Made by a program: the position numbers and the translations under genes. Shown in pieces: positions 59,361 to 64,000 of a stretch of 64,000 bases of DNA. The notes beneath the pieces were generated by a model that saw only the letters and a program-made list of their open reading frames with translations, was not told the origin of the DNA and did not search any database. The stretch's first letter is position 1. Each line of letters begins with the position of its first letter. Source of the stretch: Cryptomeria japonica (Eukaryota > Streptophyta > Pinopsida > Cupressales > Cupressaceae); assembly GCF_030272615.1 (NCBI RefSeq), contig NC_081407.1, positions 138,268,897-138,332,896 of the forward strand, given 5' to 3'.

Positions 59361-60494
59361 CATGAAACTCCGACATGAAATCCAAGATCTCATTGACGCA
59401 GGAAAGATCGTTGTTGGAAATCACGCGACTAATGCTGATCATAAGGCCTTTAAAGATCCCTTACCGACTTCTGAACAAGGAGATTCCTCAAAATCTAAGG
59501 GAGGAGTTAGAGTCAATTATACCTACACTAACAACGATAATGTAATCAACATGATTGCATTTACTCAACCTGAATATTGCAATGTGATCATAATCCAGGA
59601 TCAACAAAATCCAGCACAAACTACTAATGTTGTGACCTGTGCTCATAGGAAGATTACTCTCCCAGGAGCTAGTTCCTCAACTTTTGATCAAACAACATCA
59701 AATCTACCAAATAGACAAATAGATACAATCACGGCCAAATCAAAATAGTTGGCTTTATCATCTTCTCCTGGTTATTGTATTGTCGAACAATTGAAGAGAA
59801 CCAATGCTCAAATCTCCATTTTGGAACTACTTAAGATCTCTTCTGCTCATAGAGAGCTCCTGGACAAGGCTCTACTTACCACCAGTGTCCCTAAAGATTT
59901 AGATGTAGATCAGTTTCAATCTATGGTGGGTCACCTGAATTCACCTCATTACCTCACTTTCTCTGAAGAAGATGATAACTCACTGAGTCACCCACATAAC
60001 CAGTCATTACACATTAAAGCCATGATCCATAAATACCAAGTTAAACGTGTTTTGATAGATGGAGGCGTTGGATTGAATATTTGTACCTACAACTACTAAC
60101 ACAGCTGGGATTTTATGCAAACGTTATTGATCCAACAAAGAAAATAACAATCAAGGCTTATGATGGAGAAGAAAGAACCTCTAAGGGTCTGGTGCAATTA
60201 CCGATCAGGGTAGGACCTGTAGAAAGAGATGTCATTTTTCAAGTCCTGGATCTTCATCTTTCATACAACATCTTACTGGGCAGGCCATGGATTCATAAAA
60301 TGAAAGTAGTACCATCTACGTATCATCAATGCCAACAGTTTCCTTATAATGGAGTTGAAGTCAGTATTCCTGCCAATACAAGCTATACCTACAATGCATT
60401 AACACATAGTGTTGATGCTTTTGTTCCTCATAATAGAGCAGCCTCTACAGCTGAAAGTTCAGAATATTTGCTGAAAGATTTAGAAAAGAAATAA
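59361..60494 (+). pseudogene. Gag-pol linker and protease of Tat element D
   Basis: An open frame from the knuckle (MKLRHEIQDLIDAGKI) to about 60099 is broken only by one TAG near 59746. The aspartic protease begins IHKYQVKRVLIDGGVGLNIC (Asp-Gly-Gly active site, usual for Tat). After a frameshift at about 60085 it continues as LTQLGFYANVIDPTKK, IKAYDGEERTSKG and LSYNILLGRPWIHKMKVVPS, ending at a TAA at 60494. The protease would mature the polyprotein. Confidence 0.85.
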
Positions 60495-60548
60495 AAGATC
60501 ACAAACACTAGCATAGATGGCTATAAAATAGAGCCTATACTCTCACTA

Positions 60549-61388
60549 ATGTCTCTTCCTCCATCACCAAGACAGTCGGGAAAACCATCAGAGGTTATGA
60601 AGCCACAAACTTCAACTACAAAAGTCATTTATGATGGTCTCTTTATACAGTCCTCTACTTCTCTTGCAGGCGAAATAGAAGAGGATGATGTTCTCAAATT
60701 GCTTTTCAAAGAAGATAGTGCAAACAAAGAAATACGACATTGTGAGACTTCCCTAACACAATATGGTCCAGGCTATAAGATGCTTCAACGCATGGGATAT
60801 TCAGGTACCGGTCCTCTAGGAAAGCGTCAAAAAGGTATTGTTGAACCTATTCAGTTACAAACCAAGTCTATCAATGATAAAGTTGGACTAGGATATGATC
60901 TAAGAAAGATATCAAATCAGAAGCACACGTCCCACCATCAACTTAAGTGGAAGAAAAAGGTACTACCTTTAACAACACAAGAAATTAATACTCAACAAAC
61001 TCAGGAAGAGTGTGACAATGAACAAAAAGAATTGCCCACCCAGAGAGAGGAAACAGATGGTAATCAAGTTCCAATTATATCAGCTATAATACCACAAGAA
61101 GTAGAAGTCCCAGAGGATATGAGAGATGAAGTATACAGAATCAGAGAATTGTTTGCCCCTCTGACATATACAGGCGGACAACAAGTAGATGATTCACAAA
61201 CTGATTCAAATGAGTATGAATGGGGTCCTGACCATCTCTCAAATACATCTACTACAGAAACCCCTGAAGAATCCAGTGATATCACAGATGACGTACAAGA
61301 GCTGATACGCCTAAAAATGCAAAAGGAAATGGAAGAAATCAGACTCAAAAGACAAGAAGACTATGAACAACAGCTGGAGGAAGAATAG
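60549..61388 (+). pseudogene. Pol segment with G-patch domain, element D
   Basis: A 279-codon open frame between protease and RT. Residues about 70-120 contain GPGYKMLQRMGYSGTGPLGK, then GIVEPIQL and VGLGYD. This is a G-patch (Gly-rich nucleic-acid-binding) motif of the type appended to some retroviral and retrotransposon proteases. The C-terminal third is acidic and then helical (RLKMQKEMEEIRLKRQEDYE). The first ATG is used here only as a marker; the segment was probably part of the polyprotein. One stop separates it from the protease frame. Confidence 0.75.
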
Positions 61389-62340
61389 ACACAAGCAATT
61401 TCTTCAGCTACTAACTCTCCCTCTAACGAGATAGGACAAATCAGGTACGAAACTACAAAAAAAGAATTAGAAGCTACAGAACAAGTCATCAGTCTAGAGG
61501 AAGTTGAATGGAACAAATGACAGAGATTAACAGAACCATCAAGGTTATGTCTGCAAGTGTGTCAAATACAAGTACTCAATGAACCAACTCACGAAGGAAC
61601 TTGCAGCATCAAAGATGTGGGTATTGATACTATATATAATTTTACTAAGCCACATGAAGATGAGTCAGAAACTTCATCTTATGACTATGATAACTCAAAC
61701 AGGAGCTCTATTTATAACAACAATTATTCAACAACACATTATGACTACTCAGTCATGAATGTTGAGATACTGTCTGCTGACCCTATTACATCATACCATG
61801 ATATGTAGTCCATTCTGAAGTAGGTAACGACACTAGAAGTAGGTCGGTTGGGTTAGGTCCAATGAATACTAACATGAATTTTGATAATCGTATCGTGACT
61901 CTTCTTGGTCTCAAGACACATATGCAAGGTAGTCTTCGAGAACTCGACTGGATGGTCCGAAGCCATGTTGATAGTACCATGAACTCCCTTGAGGCTGTTC
62001 CAACCTTATCTTTAATATACCCTAAACTAATTGATTGTACTCTTCTACCCAACCCTTGCATGTACCTACTTTTTCCAATGACTATACGTTAGCCTATTAT
62101 CTCAATGCAGTTAAACCTATGAACTCTTCCACCAGTAAACAGAGTGAAAACAGGATTGAAACAGATATCAAGTATCTTAGTCGTAAAAATAAGAAAAATA
62201 AAAATAAAAGCCCTGATGGCGAAAACCACATTGTGGTGGTGTCAGAATCTAAAAAAGAGAAAATAAAGGATGTATCTAAAGGTGAAAACCTCTCTGAGGC
62301 GCCTGAAGGTGAGATACTTGATATACTGCCAAGTCACTTC
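61389..62340 (+). pseudogene. Linker between G-patch region and RT, element D
   Basis: Low-complexity Ser/Thr/Asn/Asp-rich frames broken by stops: NEPTHEGTCSIKDVGIDTIY and DYDNSNRSSIYNNNY at 61557-61808, MNTNMNFDNRIVTLLGLKT at 61862, and the Lys-rich SRKNKKNKNKSPDGENH at about 62175. I recognise no domain; such variable linkers are usual in large Tat elements. Confidence 0.6.
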
Positions 62341-63180
62341 CAGGAGAGATCTTCCATATTGATCGAGGCAACTCAGCCAGTGAACATTGGGAGTCAAGAG
62401 ATACCACACATCATTCATTTAGCTCAATCACTCTCAGCAGAAGAGTTAAAAGATTTCAGCAACCTTTTTTTAGAAAAGAAGATCAACTTTGCATGGACAT
62501 ACTCAGATATGCCAAGACTAGATATTGATCTCATCATGCATCATCTCTCTATTACACCAGGAGTTAAACCAGTCAAGCAAAAACTTCGTAAGATGCATCC
62601 TCATGTGGCATTGCTAGTCAAAGCTGTAATAGAGAAATTGCTAAACGCTGGATTTATCAGAGTTATAGACTACGCAAAATGGATATCAAACATAGTACCT
62701 ATATCAAAGGCAGACAAATCTATTAGAGTTTGCACAGACTTCGGGGATCTCAACAAAGCATGTCTAAAAGATGATTTTCTATTGCCCAACATCGACATGA
62801 TAGTAGATATGACTATTGGATATGAGATGTATTCATTAATGGATGGATTCTTTGGTTACAATCAGATCAAGATAGTGCCTGAAGATCAAGAAAAGACAAC
62901 TTTCACGTGCGCATGGGGAACCTTTTGCTAGAATGTTATGTCGTTTGGGCTAAAGAACGTAGGAGCAACTTACCAAAGAGAAGTAACCACTATCTTCCAT
63001 GATATGATGCATAAAAACATGGAAGATTATGTTGACGACACCCTGGTAAAGACTATAAAGAGATCTACGTATATTCAAGAACTAGGCCTCATACTAGATA
63101 GAATGGAAAGGTTCAAGCTTCGGTTAAATCCTAAAAAGTGTGCATTTGGGGTAACATCAGGAAATTGCTTGGTTACATAA
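62341..63180 (+). pseudogene. Reverse transcriptase of Tat element D
   Basis: From FQERSSILIEATQPVNIGSQ the frame leads through LFLEKKINFAWTYSDMPRLD into RT: KLRKMHPHVALLVKAVIEKL, RVCTDFGDLNKACLKDD, LMDGFFGYNQI, MSFGLKNVGATYQREV and the intact catalytic YVDD at 63028-63039, then RLNPKKCAFGV. One TAG at 62929-62931 interrupts just before MSFGLKN, and a TAA at 63180 follows the thumb region. This is among the better-preserved RT regions here. Confidence 0.9.
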
Positions 63181-63890
63181 TTTAAAAAAAAGGAATTGAG
63201 GTTGACTCTGAAAAGGTCCAAGCTATAATGGAAATGCCTCTGCCCATGAATATCAGTCAAATGAGGAGTTTATACGACCGTCTTCAGTCAATAAGGCGTT
63301 TTATATCTCAGCTAGCAAACAAAGCTCAACCCTTCCCAAAGGTATTAAGGAAAGGAATTCAATCCAACTAGGATAAAGATTGTGAACAACATTTACAAAA
63401 AATCAAAGAGTATCTTTCTAATCCACCCATATTAATGTCACCGATTCAAGGTAAGCCATTGATTCTATACATATCAGCTACAAATACTTCACTGGGGCAC
63501 TTCTGGCACAACAATATGACAATAAAAAGGAATGAGCTATCTATTACATCAGCAGAACATTGGTGTCATATGAAATGAACTACACTATAATAGAGAAAGC
63601 ATGCTTGGAATTGGTCTTTGCATCACAAAAATTAAGGCACTATATGTTAGCACACTCTATTGAGCTAGTAGCCAAGATTGATCCGCTCAAATATCTTCTC
63701 AATAAAGCAACACTTACAGGGAGACTAGCCAAATGGGTCGTGGTTCTTACAGAATTTCATATTGAATATGTGGAACGTAAAGCCATCAAAGGATAGGTTA
63801 TTGCAGACCAACTTGCTCATACTCCACTTGAAGACAGCCAACCTCTGCATATAGAATTCTCAGATGAATCAATCATGCACCTTACTGAAC
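63181..63890 (+). pseudogene. RNase H of Tat element D
   Basis: After the stop at 63180 the reading continues as GIEVDSEKVQAIMEMPLP and RFISQLANKAQPFPKV, with a frame change around 63480. Then come EMNYTIIEKACLELVFASQK (catalytic Glu), LRHYMLAHSIELVAKIDPLK and GRLAKWVVVLTEFHIEYVER up to a TAG at 63796. The first Asp is lost: the ILYISATNTSLG stretch should be D-x-S. This RNase H is degenerate. Confidence 0.85.
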
Positions 63891-64000
63891 AATCATGGAT
63901 GTTCTTCGATGGGTCTTCCACTCAACATGGTTCTGGTGCCAGAATACATTTTATTACTCCTCAAAAATATTGATGTAAAGGTACGGTTCAAACAACTTGA
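63891..64000 (+). pseudogene. Start of second RNase H, element D (cut by window end)
   Basis: QSWMFFDGSSTQHGSGARIHF with ITPQ following is the start of the additional RNase H found between RNase H and integrase in Tat-lineage Ty3 elements; the first catalytic Asp is in FFDGS. A TGA follows at about 63972. The remainder is outside the window. Confidence 0.75.

Larger units (their letters stand above)
54726..64000 (+). mobile_element. Tat-like Ty3/gypsy element D, + strand, runs off the window
   Basis: The 5' LTR, primer site, long leader, gag, protease, G-patch region, RT, RNase H and the start of a second RNase H are all in + orientation. Integrase and 3' LTR are beyond 64000. The second RNase H and the CX2HX4HX4C gag knuckle are hallmarks of the Tat lineage. 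It inserted into the 5' LTR of copia element C; the left copy of its target duplication should be AGTCC (54721-54725). Confidence 0.88.

Noticed and set aside
61064-61348. 94-codon minus-strand Ser-rich frame
   Set aside because: Antisense of the acidic Glu/Asp/Thr-rich part of the G-patch segment.

Overview
The window looks like intergenic chromosomal DNA from a seed plant with a large, transposon-filled genome. A conifer or other gymnosperm is my best guess, but this is inference from AT-rich sequence, old nested LTR retrotransposons and LINE remnants; nothing in the window proves the lineage. I found no intact cellular protein gene, rRNA, tRNA or CRISPR array. Every coding stretch I could identify belongs to a decayed retroelement: Ty3/gypsy chromovirus, Ty3/gypsy Tat-like, Ty1/copia Sirevirus-like, or LINE.

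Left part (1-12554). The 3' end of a + strand element occupies 1-3646: a coiled-coil ORF, a polypurine tract and an LTR. Next comes a LINE-derived insertion with a 15-bp target duplication (4710-5509). A truncated minus-strand chromovirus follows (LTR 7909-8751, integrase/RNase H remains to 10645). It abuts a + strand Tat-like LTR, primer site and gag (10700-12190).

Second part (12555-20620). This is a nearly complete minus-strand chromovirus of about 8.1 kb. Both LTRs, the primer binding site, gag, protease, RT, RNase H, integrase and chromodomain are recognisable. A 782-bp solo LTR with a perfect AGACC duplication sits inside its integrase.

Middle (20621-42845). This is mostly AT-rich sequence without genes. 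It holds two complex tandem arrays (24553-25790 and 26335-27560), LINE remnants (RNase H at 28461, a poly(A)-ended 3' tail at 32176, an ORF1 piece at 39822), a solo LTR of 1.8 kb with an internal 247-bp duplication (29993-31802), and a broken gypsy gag-RT (32700-34560).

Right part (42846-64000). This is a three-layer nest. An old copia element (LTR 42846-45200) was invaded by a second Sirevirus-like copia element (46136-54725), whose 5' LTR was invaded by a Tat-like Ty3 element (54726 to beyond the window end). The Tat element carries a G-patch domain and a second RNase H.

The most unusual signals are short CpG-containing palindromes dispersed many times through retroelement noncoding DNA: TCGTACGA in the Tat leader and ACCGGT in the copia LTRs. 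Their variants are mostly the products expected from CpG deamination. A second is a pair of LINE ORF1-only insertions flanked by target duplications, resembling half-LINEs.
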